The notes under the pieces were generated by a model. That model worked only from the letters and a program-made list of their open reading frames with translations. It was not told where the DNA came from and did not search any database. A stretch of 64,000 bases of DNA, taken from positions 25,580 to 89,579 of the forward strand of contig JAFDZI010000021.1 of NCBI GenBank assembly GCA_018266955.1, given 5' to 3'. Shown piece by piece: positions 8,550 through 16,647 of this stretch (positions are counted from its first letter, which is position 1; each line of letters starts with the position of its first letter). Source of the DNA: Bacteroidota bacterium. GTDB taxonomy: Bacteria > Bacteroidota > Bacteroidia > Flavobacteriales > Weeksellaceae. Both the position numbers and the translations under genes were made by a program.

Positions 8550-9872
8550 ATGAACAGAATGATAGAAAAGCGATGGCAATTTTTTCTGATGATCTCTTCC
8601 TTGGTTATAATTGTTATTCGATTTCTCCTCAACGAAAAGGGTAGGGTAAGCCCAGATTCTATTCGGTATATGCGTACGGCTCATGTTTTCCCTGAAATTG
8701 ACAATACCACCACTCCTTTAGGCTATCCTTTGGCAATAAAATTCTTTACATTTTTCGGTATTCAAGAGTTTTGGTCAAGCAAACTAATTGGGATTTTGGC
8801 GTTTCTTTTTCTTTTATATTTTGCATGGTATAAAAAGTTTTATTTTAAAGAAATGATTCTTACTTTAGGGCTTATTTCCTTTGTATCAATATTTTCTTTC
8901 ACCCTGAGTGAAACGCTTATTATCCCATTCGTTTTTATTTTTTTGTATGTTGGCCGTAATAGCATCATTGGAGTTTATACCACCAAACAAAGTTTTATCT
9001 GGTTGTCCATCTGTCTTTTAATGCTCTACAATATTCGGTATAGTGCATTGTTTTTTATGGTAGCAACGCTATTGTATGGATTGTGGCATTGGAAAAAGTA
9101 TTTTGGTAAATCTTTTGTGGGAGCCGCATTGGTAGGGTTTTTATATGTGATTTTGTATAAAATTCTTTTCATTGATGCTTTTAATTCTCAATACATTCAG
9201 CAGTTTTTAGAAACGGGCTTGCATCCTTTTTCTAGTCTTTTGAAAGAATTGTTTTATGGACTTACAACCAGTTTCAATCCGTTGATTCACATGGCAAATC
9301 CATCGGGAGGACCGATTAATATGTTCATTTATGGAATAGGATTTTTTACTATCGTTGTCATGCTATTCTTGTTTTTGAAATTTCCAATTTCGCCTACTGA
9401 GAATTTTCTTTTATTTGTTGGAGGTATAGGGATTGTTTGCTCTTTTTTTATTCAGTTGGTATATTCTGTAGATGCACTCGATTACCGATTGCTTTCTCCT
9501 TTTATATTTTCGATTTGGTTGGTTTTCTTTAAAAAAATATATGCTATTTTGGGTAGAAAAACCTACGCAATTACAGCAATGAGTCTTTTGTCTTGTTTTG
9601 TTTTCACATGGCTTTCCAGAGGAAATTATTTAGAAAACAGAAAAGAAATGACAGACTTTCTTAAAAAAGAAAATCTTTTGAATGGTAAAATTTATTTTTA
9701 TACAGAAGCCAATGAGACAGTGCCCGAACAAATTCAAATGGCTGAAATCATCAGTACCATCAATCCATGGGTGTATATAACCCATCTGCCTAAAGATACC
9801 CTTGATGCAAAAGTATTAACTATGAGTAAAGTGAAAAAGAGAACAAAAATCATCAAGAACAAATACCAATAA
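8550..9872 (+). CDS. Polytopic membrane protein, possibly glycosyltransferase-like
   Basis: A 440-residue protein with about ten hydrophobic segments spread from residues 10 to 370 and a soluble tail of about 80 residues. The early segment DSIRYMRTAHVFPEIDN after the first membrane helix recalls the first acidic loop of GT-C/PMT-like enzymes (GDSxxY-type), but no family is certain. The listed ATG sits directly after a terminator T-tract with no visible ribosome-binding site; the ATGs at 8562 or 8589 are alternatives. The gene ends about 30 bp before a short acidic-protein gene. Confidence 0.6.
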   Translation: MNRMIEKRWQFFLMISSLVIIVIRFLLNEKGRVSPDSIRYMRTAHVFPEIDNTTTPLGYPLAIKFFTFFGIQEFWSSKLIGILAFLFLLYFAWYKKFYFKEMILTLGLISFVSIFSFTLSETLIIPFVFIFLYVGRNSIIGVYTTKQSFIWLSICLLMLYNIRYSALFFMVATLLYGLWHWKKYFGKSFVGAALVGFLYVILYKILFIDAFNSQYIQQFLETGLHPFSSLLKELFYGLTTSFNPLIHMANPSGGPINMFIYGIGFFTIVVMLFLFLKFPISPTENFLLFVGGIGIVCSFFIQLVYSVDALDYRLLSPFIFSIWLVFFKKIYAILGRKTYAITAMSLLSCFVFTWLSRGNYLENRKEMTDFLKKENLLNGKIYFYTEANETVPEQIQMAEIISTINPWVYITHLPKDTLDAKVLTMSKVKKRTKIIKNKYQ

Positions 9873-9878
9873 ATTTAT

Positions 9879-9886
9879 TATCTTTG
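9879..9886 (+). promoter_or_regulatory. -7 box TATCTTTG before the acidic small protein
   Basis: TATCTTTG fits the TAnnTTTG consensus and lies 19 bp before the ATG at 9906. No clear TTTG is visible upstream. Confidence 0.5.
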
Positions 9887-9905
9887 ACACATAAAATTTT
9901 ATAAA

Positions 9906-10148
9906 ATGAAACTACCTAAATTTTTATTGGCAGACAATTCAGAATTTCCTGAAGATTTATTCGTTGTTCATACCGAATATCCAAGATTTATCTTAAATGT
10001 AGAAGAAGAAGAAGTAGAATGGTTGGATGACTTGGAAGGGGATGATGAAGAAACCATGGCAGACGAAGCTACAAAAGTTGTAGAAAAGGCTTTCCTATGG
10101 TGTGAAGAGGAATTAGCAAAATACGACGAAGAAGAAGACGAAGCGTAA
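9906..10148 (+). CDS. Small acidic conserved-type hypothetical protein
   Basis: An 80-residue, very acidic soluble protein with the central stretch FILNVEEEEVEWLDDLEGDD and a glutamate/aspartate-rich end (KYDEEEDEA). It has its own -7 box and a strong hairpin terminator, so it is expressed as a single-gene unit. No catalytic motif or membrane segment is visible, and the function is unknown. Confidence 0.75.
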   Translation: MKLPKFLLADNSEFPEDLFVVHTEYPRFILNVEEEEVEWLDDLEGDDEETMADEATKVVEKAFLWCEEELAKYDEEEDEA

Positions 10149-10156
10149 TATAAGTA

Positions 10157-10186
10157 AAGGAACTCAAAAATGAGTTCCTTTTTTAT
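10157..10186. terminator. Hairpin terminator between convergent genes
   Basis: AAGGAACTCA pairs with TGAGTTCCTT over 10 bp around AAAA and is followed by T residues on the plus strand. Confidence 0.85.
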
Positions 10187-10198
10187 TGAATAGGATTT

Positions 10199-10684
10199 TT
10201 AGTTAATTACTTTAATTCCTTTTGCCAATACTCTAATTTCAGTTTTAGGTTCAGTAATTTTTGCAATTTCTTCAGCAGTTTTTTTAGCATCTTCAGCATA
10301 GTGTTTTAATTCTTCCACAGAAGTTGTTTTCTTGGAAGCATCAGCGTGCAAAAGAATGGTTTTGCCCAATGCCGACATTGGTAAGAAGAAAGCATAATCT
10401 TCCATTTTTACAAAAACAGTCATGTTTTTATCATTTTCTAAAGTTAGCCAGCATCCTTTTTTTTCGCAAACGCCACTTACTTTTGCTTGTATCACAATGT
10501 CTTTCAGTTCTTTTTGTTTGTTAAGTTCTTCAATAACTTTATTGGTTGTGTACACATTAAAGGTTTTGTCTTCCGAAACTCCTCTTCCGTATTCCATACC
10601 AGGAGTTGCTTCTGGTATTTCGCTTTTTTGTGCAAAAGAGAATTGAGCGATAACAAATGCAAGTAGTAAAATTGCTTTTTTCAT
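10199..10684 (-). CDS. DUF4920 domain-containing exported protein
   Basis: A 161-residue protein with a clear signal peptide (MKKAILLLAFVIAQFSFAQ). The rest matches the DUF4920 pattern as I know it, with a small beta-rich domain containing VIQAKVSGVCEKKGCWLTL; the CEKKGCW pair of cysteines near residue 79 is the family hallmark. It probably sits in the periplasm or on the outer side of the membrane. The biochemical function is unknown. The gene stands alone, convergent with the acidic protein gene. Confidence 0.8.
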   Translation of the reverse strand: MKKAILLLAFVIAQFSFAQKSEIPEATPGMEYGRGVSEDKTFNVYTTNKVIEELNKQKELKDIVIQAKVSGVCEKKGCWLTLENDKNMTVFVKMEDYAFFLPMSALGKTILLHADASKKTTSVEELKHYAEDAKKTAEEIAKITEPKTEIRVLAKGIKVIN

Positions 10685-10792
10685 AAGTAGTTTTTTATTA
10701 TATTATTTGAGAGTCTATCTATGTTGGATGGTATTAACTTTATGTTATTTAAACATAATGTTATTTAGAATGGGTAAAAATAACAAATAATT

Positions 10793-11644
10793 TTAACCGA
10801 CAAAAATAATTCTATCATTTCCTGAGATGTCTTTTATCAGTTGCTTTTCCGGAAATGAACTGAAGAGTTCAAGGGTTTCTGGACCTAGTTTTTGGTTGAT
10901 TTCTAAGAAAATCATTCCATCTGGATTCAAACATTGTTTGGCATCTTTAGCAATCTTTCTATAGAAAATTAAAGTATCTGAATTTGGAGAAAACAATGCA
11001 ATATTGGGTTCGAAGGATTTTACTCCATAGTCTATTTCATCTTTTTCATGGATGCCAATATAAGGTGGGTTAGACAAAATGATGTCCCAATGCCCATCTA
11101 AATCATTATTTAAATAGTCTAGCTGTACGAAATTTATTTCTGCCATGTGTTGTTGTGCATTTTGTGTAGCAACCAACAATGCTTCTTCCGAAATATCAAT
11201 TGCTGTTACCTCAGATTTTGGGAAGTGCAACTTCATCATGATTGGGATAATTCCGGAACCGGTACCAATGTCCAGAATTTTTAATTTCTTGTCGTTCCCA
11301 TGCTTCGATTTTATTTTTTTTATGGCTAATTCCAGTACTTCTTCGGTTTCAGGTCTTGGGATGAGTACATGCTCATTTACATGAAATTTTAAACCATAAA
11401 AATCTGCGTACCCTAATATTTGCTGGTAGGGTTTTCCTTTTTTTAATTCTTTAATGATTGTGTTAAAGTACACATCCTCATCGTTGTTTAAATAAATTGT
11501 ACTTGCCTGAATTCTTTGCTCCACAGCTGTAAGTCCTGTTTTTTCTTCCATGAAAATTTGGAATAATCCCTGGATTTCCGATGGCGTGTATAAGGTGTTT
11601 AATTCTTGTTCAAAGATATTCTTGGCTTCGCTTAGGCTTTTCAT
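10793..11644 (-). CDS. prmC: Peptide chain release factor N5-glutamine methyltransferase PrmC (HemK)
   Basis: A 283-residue SAM-dependent enzyme that methylates the glutamine of the GGQ motif in release factors. It has an N-terminal helical substrate domain (about residues 1-85), then the motif LIPRPETEEVLELA near 97, SAM motif I ILDIGTGSGIIPI near 122 and the catalytic NPPYIG near 195. It is the last gene of tsaC-yaaA-prmC; its ATG overlaps the yaaA stop by 4 bases (ATGA). Linkage of prmC with a Sua5/TsaC gene is common and joins two translation-fidelity modifications. Confidence 0.95.
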   Translation of the reverse strand: MKSLSEAKNIFEQELNTLYTPSEIQGLFQIFMEEKTGLTAVEQRIQASTIYLNNDEDVYFNTIIKELKKGKPYQQILGYADFYGLKFHVNEHVLIPRPETEEVLELAIKKIKSKHGNDKKLKILDIGTGSGIIPIMMKLHFPKSEVTAIDISEEALLVATQNAQQHMAEINFVQLDYLNNDLDGHWDIILSNPPYIGIHEKDEIDYGVKSFEPNIALFSPNSDTLIFYRKIAKDAKQCLNPDGMIFLEINQKLGPETLELFSSFPEKQLIKDISGNDRIIFVG

Positions 11645-12399
11645 CGTACAAAAATTAAATGATCTTCGGTTGATCGTTCTTCGTCTATTCTGTAGCCTTC
11701 CAAATTAAAAGCTTTTACATCGTTGATGGTTTTTGCTTGTGTTTCGGCACAAAATCTAGCGACCAAACCACGAGCGTGTTTGGTGTACACGACTATGTTT
11801 TTAGGTTTTCCGGATTTTAATTCATAAAATTCAAAGTTGACAATTTTGGCATTGATGTTCTTCTTATCAATGGCTTTAAAATACTCGTTGCTGGCTAAAT
11901 TGAGCAATATATCGTTTTGCTTCAATTCAGAATTAAGTTGATGGGTAATTTTATCTTTCCAGAAAGAATATAGATTTTTGTATTGGTCGAATTCGAAATT
12001 TCTTCCCATTTCCAATCGGTACAGCATAACTTTGTCTGAAGGTTTTAATAAACCATACAAGCCAGAAAGTATCCTATGATTTTTTTGTAGGTACTTCATT
12101 GCCTCTGGACTAAGTGAATTTGCGTTTAAACCTCGATATACTTCTCCCGTAAAAGCAAAAAGGGCAGGACAGGACTCCTCGGACTTGGGTTTGGGATTCC
12201 AATGTTGATTTCTATGCCAGTTTTCGTCGGCTAATTTGGGAGAAATCTCCATTAATTCTTGTAGATAATCTGGGGATTTTTCTTTTAAAAAAGATTGGAT
12301 AAATTCTGCTTCTTGTATGAAGTGGGGTTGGGTGGGCTTTAATACAGTTGTGCTATGTTTTACCTGCATCAGCTTCGCAGGTGATGTAACCAATTTCAT
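11641..12399 (-). CDS. yaaA: Peroxide stress protein YaaA (DUF328/UPF0246)
   Basis: A 252-residue YaaA family protein, which in E. coli lowers free iron and damage under hydrogen peroxide. Family blocks seen are the N-terminal SPAKLM segment, the central FTGEVYRGLNANSL followed by HRILSGLYGLLKPSD and YRLEMG, and the C-terminal KHARGLVARFCAE. It lies between tsaC (24 bp upstream) and prmC (4-base overlap), which makes a three-gene operon likely. No peroxide-responsive site was recognised. Confidence 0.92.
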   Translation of the reverse strand: MKLVTSPAKLMQVKHSTTVLKPTQPHFIQEAEFIQSFLKEKSPDYLQELMEISPKLADENWHRNQHWNPKPKSEESCPALFAFTGEVYRGLNANSLSPEAMKYLQKNHRILSGLYGLLKPSDKVMLYRLEMGRNFEFDQYKNLYSFWKDKITHQLNSELKQNDILLNLASNEYFKAIDKKNINAKIVNFEFYELKSGKPKNIVVYTKHARGLVARFCAETQAKTINDVKAFNLEGYRIDEERSTEDHLIFVR

Positions 12400-12422
12400 G
12401 AGTTTACTATTCTGATATAAAT

Positions 12423-13034
12423 TTAAATGATTCCTTTTCCTTCACGAATAATCTCGGGACTTCCACTACACAAGTCTATAATGGTAGATGCTTGGTTGTC
12501 GCCATATCCAGAGTCGATAACAATATCCACCAAATGATCGTATTTTTCAGCGATTAGTTCGGGGTCAGTGGAGTATTCTAAGATTTCATCTTCGTCTTTT
12601 ATGGAAGTGGAGGCAATGGGATGCCCCAATTGTTTTACAATTAATTGTGGAATGCTATGATCCGGAACTCGAATGCCTACAGTTTTATTGCCTTTGTAGG
12701 CGAGAGGTAAGTTTTTGTTGGCTTCCAAAATAAATGTAAAAGGACCAGGGAGGTGGTTTTTCAGAAACCTAAATACCGAAGTATCTATCGGTTTTGTAAA
12801 GTCGGATAAATGGCTTAAGTCATTGCAAATTATTGAAAAATGTGCTTTTTCAAGCTTTGTTTTTTTCAGTTTTGCCAATTTTTCCATTGCGCGAATGTCG
12901 AATATATTGCAGCCTAAAGCATATACAGTGTCTGATGGATAAATAATTAAACCACCATTTTTAAGACAGTCAACCACTTCTTTGATAAGGTTTTCCTGTG
13001 GGTTTTCTGGATATATTTTTAAAATTTTTGCCAT
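12423..13034 (-). CDS. L-threonylcarbamoyladenylate synthase (TsaC/Sua5/YciO family)
   Basis: A 203-residue YrdC-domain protein that should make threonylcarbamoyl-AMP for the tRNA t6A modification. The family blocks GGLIIYPSDTVYALGCN (about residues 28-44), LKKTKLEKAHFSII, PGPFTFILEA near 92 and GIRVPDHSIP are visible. It lacks the extra Sua5 C-terminal domain, so it is the short TsaC/YciO form. The first gene of the tsaC-yaaA-prmC cluster, with a TATTTTTG box at 13054-13047. Confidence 0.88.
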   Translation of the reverse strand: MAKILKIYPENPQENLIKEVVDCLKNGGLIIYPSDTVYALGCNIFDIRAMEKLAKLKKTKLEKAHFSIICNDLSHLSDFTKPIDTSVFRFLKNHLPGPFTFILEANKNLPLAYKGNKTVGIRVPDHSIPQLIVKQLGHPIASTSIKDEDEILEYSTDPELIAEKYDHLVDIVIDSGYGDNQASTIIDLCSGSPEIIREGKGII

Positions 13035-13046
13035 GCTCTAAAGGTA

Positions 13047-13054
13047 CAAAAATA
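13047..13054 (-). promoter_or_regulatory. -7 box TATTTTTG for the tsaC-yaaA-prmC operon
   Basis: The minus-strand TATTTTTG matches TAnnTTTG and lies 13 bp before the start codon, so the leader would be very short. No clear -33 TTTG is seen. Confidence 0.45.
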
Positions 13055-13075
13055 AAATAGTTAATTATATTGAAA

Positions 13076-13720
13076 TCATGATAGTCCATTTTTTATGGCA
13101 AAAAGCACGATTCCTACTCGGCTTTTAACATCTAATTTAGAGAAAACAGAATCCCTGTATCCATCAATGGTTTTGGGGCTTAGGAACATTTTTTCTGCAA
13201 TTTCTTTATAAGTCATTTCACTACAAGCAAGCTTAATGAATTCTTTTTCAGTGTTTTTTAAACTGGCAATAAGCTCATTGGCAAACTTTTCTTCGCTTTT
13301 TATTTTTAATAAATTTTGAGTGATGTTATCGGTATAAAATACTCCTTTTTTATAAACTGTTTCTATGGCGTCAAAAAGGATGTCTGGTTGCATATCTTTC
13401 AGTAAATAACCTTTGGCACCAGCTTTTAGCATTCGTATAATGCAATCTTCATTGTCTTCCATGGTTAGGGCAATTACCTTTAAATCCGGATGGTTTTCTG
13501 TAAGATATTGGGTGGTTTCTATACCGTCTTTTATAGGCATTCGAATATCCATCAGTACAATTTGTGGAGGTACTTTTGTTTCTTGTAATTTCGTAATAAA
13601 ATCTTCGCCATTATTTCCAATAATATTTACATGAAATAATTTATTGGCAGAAATCATATTTTCTAATGCAGTTGAAAATATTTTGTGATCGTCCACAATA
13701 GCAATTTGTATAGGATTCAT
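13076..13720 (-). CDS. LuxR/NarL-family response regulator
   Basis: A 214-residue two-component regulator. The receiver domain (about residues 1-120) has the acidic pair IVDDHKIF, the phospho-acceptor aspartate in IVLMDIRMPIKDG near residue 58 and LLKDM with the conserved lysine near 108. The C-terminal LuxR helix-turn-helix (about 150-214) contains KEFIKLACSEMTYKEIAEKMFLSPKTIDGYRDSV, without more than usual divergence. It lies 27 bp downstream of a matching histidine kinase gene, so the pair is a two-component system of the NarX/NarL or DesK type. The input signal is unknown. Confidence 0.93.
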   Translation of the reverse strand: MNPIQIAIVDDHKIFSTALENMISANKLFHVNIIGNNGEDFITKLQETKVPPQIVLMDIRMPIKDGIETTQYLTENHPDLKVIALTMEDNEDCIIRMLKAGAKGYLLKDMQPDILFDAIETVYKKGVFYTDNITQNLLKIKSEEKFANELIASLKNTEKEFIKLACSEMTYKEIAEKMFLSPKTIDGYRDSVFSKLDVKSRVGIVLFAIKNGLS

Positions 13721-13747
13721 AATGTGTGTTTTTAGTTTTTTGTAAAT

Positions 13748-14527
13748 TTAGTTCTTTTGTTTGATGTAGGTAATATGGGTTGCGGTACCTTTATCTTTCT
13801 CTGAAACCAGATTGAAGTACCCATTGATCATTTTTATCCTATTCTTCATACTCCTTATTCCGCTTCCGTGGTAAGCTTTTTCTACTTCCATGCCTTTTCC
13901 GTTATCCAAAATGATGATTTTTAAATGCCCATATTGATCAATTACTTTAATTTGCATTTTCTGTGCTTTGGAATGTTTTAAAATATTGGTAATGCATTCT
14001 TGAGTAATTCTAAATAGGATAAGAGAGTGCTTGGAATGTATGTCTATATCATGATTATTGAAATTGAATTCAACTTCAATTAAATTGAGCTTATTGATTC
14101 GGTTGATCTCTCGCTGCAAAGAATCGATAAATCCAAAATGTTCAACCTGTTCTGTAATGTAGGTTTTGGAGAGGCTTCTGATGCCTTTGATGGATTCTCC
14201 TAGAATCAGGTTTACTTCATCAATTTTATCTTTGCATTGCTGGTTTTCTATGGCATTGATTTGATTGATAAGTAACTTGGCAACCGATAGTTTTTGTCCC
14301 AAGTCATCGTGTAATTCCTGACCTATGTAACTGAGGGTTTGTTCTCGAATTTCAATTTGTGAAAGTGCTAATACTTCCTGAAACTCTAAGTCTTTTTCTT
14401 TTTGTTTTAATATAAAAATGGATTTTTGTTTCAAAAAATAGGTGTATATGAAGAACATCATCGATGTAACCAAAAGTATCACAATGGTTGAATATAAAAT
14501 GAGTAAATCGGAATTTGAGAGCTTCAT
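13748..14527 (-). CDS. Membrane-anchored sensor histidine kinase (HisKA_3 type)
   Basis: A 259-residue kinase with one N-terminal membrane helix (about residues 8-30), a short coiled linker, the HisKA_3 dimerisation segment with the phospho-accepting histidine in ELHDDLGQKLS near residue 73, and a HATPase_c domain with the N box FRITQECITNILKHS near 173 and the G box LDNGKGMEVE near 212. There is no extracytoplasmic sensor domain, so it probably senses within the membrane or through a partner. It is the cognate kinase of the downstream LuxR-type regulator. Confidence 0.92.
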   Translation of the reverse strand: MKLSNSDLLILYSTIVILLVTSMMFFIYTYFLKQKSIFILKQKEKDLEFQEVLALSQIEIREQTLSYIGQELHDDLGQKLSVAKLLINQINAIENQQCKDKIDEVNLILGESIKGIRSLSKTYITEQVEHFGFIDSLQREINRINKLNLIEVEFNFNNHDIDIHSKHSLILFRITQECITNILKHSKAQKMQIKVIDQYGHLKIIILDNGKGMEVEKAYHGSGIRSMKNRIKMINGYFNLVSEKDKGTATHITYIKQKN

Positions 14528-14731
14528 ATCTCAAAGTTAATTATTTTTTAAAACAATTTTAAAATTTACTCGAATTATTTTAGATTATTTTGTGAAAAAA
14601 AATAACGATTTCTAGGATAATATAGGATATTATTAACTTTTAATATCTAATAAAATAATTAAAAAGCTTTTTTTAAGTAGGTAATAAAGTAATCGATATT
14701 TCGGGGTGATTCCTAGGTATTGTATGTGAAA

Positions 14732-15376
14732 TTATCTTTTGCTGGAAAATATCCCTTTGATGATAATACTGTACCCAATGAAATTAATGAACAGCATGAT
14801 GGAGAAAAATAAAGTAACATTCATTCCCAAATGGGGTTGAGTTCCGATGATAAGAATGGGCATTAAACCACAATACAAAATGATGAGACCCAAACTTGCC
14901 CAAAACGGAAAATACTGAGTAATGTTAAGAACCAATTCAGATTTGAATGTTTGAAAGAGAAAAACTAAAATGGAAATGGTAAGCAAAATGGTTTCTATGA
15001 AATAAAAATAAATAGGAAAAGTATCCATGAACTCGGTGTCGAATATCAAAAATAATCCATACGATAATAGGAAAATACAAATGATACCAAATTGTATTCT
15101 TTTGAGTTTTAGTCTCGTGGTTTTCCTATAAAAATAAAGAAAAAACAAGAAAAAAGTTATCAGTAAAATGCCAATATTAAAGATTAAATGATTGGATTTT
15201 AATAAAAATAAATTGATGAGTATTTTGCCTAATAGGTTGCTCAATAAAGTGGTGAAAATAGCCAATATAAAGTAAATGATATTTCTCCCTAGATTTTCCC
15301 TTTTGAGTATTAATAATATTAGACAAAAGAATATCAATAGATTGATAGCCAACCTTGAAATTTCTATATAGTTCAT
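14732..15376 (-). CDS. Polytopic membrane protein of unknown function
   Basis: A 214-residue protein made almost wholly of hydrophobic segments, about six or seven transmembrane helices joined by short basic loops (KRENLGRN, YRKTTRLKLKRI) and ending KGIFSSKR. It has the size and loop pattern of seven-helix sensor modules such as 7TMR-DISM without the kinase, but no motif confirms that. It follows the 15388-15780 gene by 11 bp, and the two-component system lies 200 bp further downstream on the same strand. Confidence 0.6.
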   Translation of the reverse strand: MNYIEISRLAINLLIFFCLILLILKRENLGRNIIYFILAIFTTLLSNLLGKILINLFLLKSNHLIFNIGILLITFFLFFLYFYRKTTRLKLKRIQFGIICIFLLSYGLFLIFDTEFMDTFPIYFYFIETILLTISILVFLFQTFKSELVLNITQYFPFWASLGLIILYCGLMPILIIGTQPHLGMNVTLFFSIMLFINFIGYSIIIKGIFSSKR

Positions 15377-15387
15377 AGAGAAGCGTT

Positions 15388-15780
15388 TTATCTACATCTA
15401 GGAGGGCAAAGTTCTGCAAAATCCATGGCGTCAATCTCCGTTATGATTTCTTCCCTTTGATTTTCCTCGTTTACAGCATTCAGAAAAATAGTTTGATGAT
15501 TCAAAAAGTCTGGATTTAATCTTGAATCAAAATTATTTTCAGGATATTTACCCATATTTATTCTAATTTTAACCTTATCTTTTCCTAATCTCTGACTTTC
15601 TCTTTGTACATAATTCAGATATTGAAGTAGGATGTCCAAGTCATAAGTATAAGTTAAAGAGTCTGGATCGTCTATGCGTCTATGAGCATTGATGTATGCA
15701 TAATTCGTTTGTCTATATTGCTCGGATAAAATTTCCTGTTGTTCTATCGTGATGCGGTAATCTTCAAATGTTTTCATCAT
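15388..15780 (-). CDS. Hypothetical protein with a C-terminal CPPRC motif
   Basis: A 130-residue soluble protein, rich in glutamate, asparagine and tyrosine, that ends ELCPPRCR. Short Cys-Pro-Pro-x-Cys tails of this kind recur, in my memory, in flavobacterial hypothetical proteins, but no function is known. It starts MMK, so the exact start could be either ATG. The adjacent membrane-protein gene 11 bp downstream suggests a two-gene operon. Confidence 0.6.
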   Translation of the reverse strand: MMKTFEDYRITIEQQEILSEQYRQTNYAYINAHRRIDDPDSLTYTYDLDILLQYLNYVQRESQRLGKDKVKIRINMGKYPENNFDSRLNPDFLNHQTIFLNAVNEENQREEIITEIDAMDFAELCPPRCR

Positions 15781-15884
15781 TGTTTTGTGTTTTTTTGTTA
15801 AAATTAAGAAAAATAATAATCTATAGTTGTCTTTTAATAGATGATGTTCAAAATTTCAAAACCTTAGATATGCAAAAATATTTC

Positions 15885-15892
15885 TATTTTTG
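15885..15892 (+). promoter_or_regulatory. -7 box TATTTTTG for the YggS gene
   Basis: TATTTTTG fits TAnnTTTG. Transcription would begin near 15898, which excludes the TTG at 15897 as a start and supports the ATG at 15933. Confidence 0.5.
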
Positions 15893-15932
15893 ATATTTGA
15901 TAAAGGAAAAACCCCCTAAATTTATTTTATTC

Positions 15933-16589
15933 ATGTTATTAACCAACTTTCACTCCATAAAAAATCAATTACCCAATCATGTGCAATTGGTCGCTGTATC
16001 CAAAACTCACCCCGTAGAACGAATAAAATCTATTTATGATGCTGGACAAAGGGTTTTTGGTGAAAATAAAGTGCAAGAATTGATGGAAAAACAACCTCAA
16101 TTGCCAAGTGATATCCAATGGCATTTGATCGGTCATTTGCAAACGAATAAAGTGAAATATATTGCAGGTTTTATCGATACTATACAGAGTGTAGATTCAG
16201 AGAAACTGTTAGAAGAAATCAATAAACAAGCAGAGAAACACAACAGGAAAATTAAAGTGCTTCTCCAAGTAAAAATAGCTACAGAAGACACCAAATATGG
16301 GCTAGAGATTTCAGAAACCAAAGAGTTGTTTTTGAAATTTATACAAGGATGTTTTCCCAATATAGCAATCGTTGGATTGATGGGGATGGCTACTTTTACC
16401 AATGATCAACAACAGGTGAAAAACGAATTCATGTTCTTGAAAAGACTCTATGATCAGCTTTCGTTACAGTACCCTTTACAAACCCTTTCCATGGGAATGA
16501 GCGATGATTTTCCTTTGGCAATAGAATGTGGTGCCAACTCGGTTCGTATTGGTTCCGCTATTTTTGGTGATAGAGATTATTCCAAATAG
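15933..16589 (+). CDS. YggS/YBL036c-family pyridoxal phosphate-binding protein (PLPBP)
   Basis: A 218-residue protein of the PLP homeostasis family. The PLP lysine lies in LVAVSKTHPVERI near residue 26; GQRVFGENKVQEL, WHLIGHLQTNKVK and IQSVDSEKL follow in the usual order, with LSMGMSDDFPLAIECGANSVRIGSAIFG at the end in two parts (LSMGMSDD and VRIGSAIFG). It buffers PLP and affects amino-acid balance rather than catalysing a known reaction. I chose the ATG at 15933 because the family begins about here and the promoter lies at 15885-15892. Confidence 0.93.
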   Translation: MLLTNFHSIKNQLPNHVQLVAVSKTHPVERIKSIYDAGQRVFGENKVQELMEKQPQLPSDIQWHLIGHLQTNKVKYIAGFIDTIQSVDSEKLLEEINKQAEKHNRKIKVLLQVKIATEDTKYGLEISETKELFLKFIQGCFPNIAIVGLMGMATFTNDQQQVKNEFMFLKRLYDQLSLQYPLQTLSMGMSDDFPLAIECGANSVRIGSAIFGDRDYSK

Positions 16590-16634
16590 ACTGAAAATGA
16601 GTTTAAAGTATATATTTTTTTCTAATTAAATTCA

Positions 16635-16642
16635 TAACTTTG
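16635..16642 (+). promoter_or_regulatory. -7 box TAACTTTG directly before the sigma-54 activator gene
   Basis: TAACTTTG ends 5 bp before the ATG at 16648. Since transcription starts a few bases after this box, the mRNA may be leaderless. Confidence 0.5.
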
Positions 16643-16647
16643 CCGTT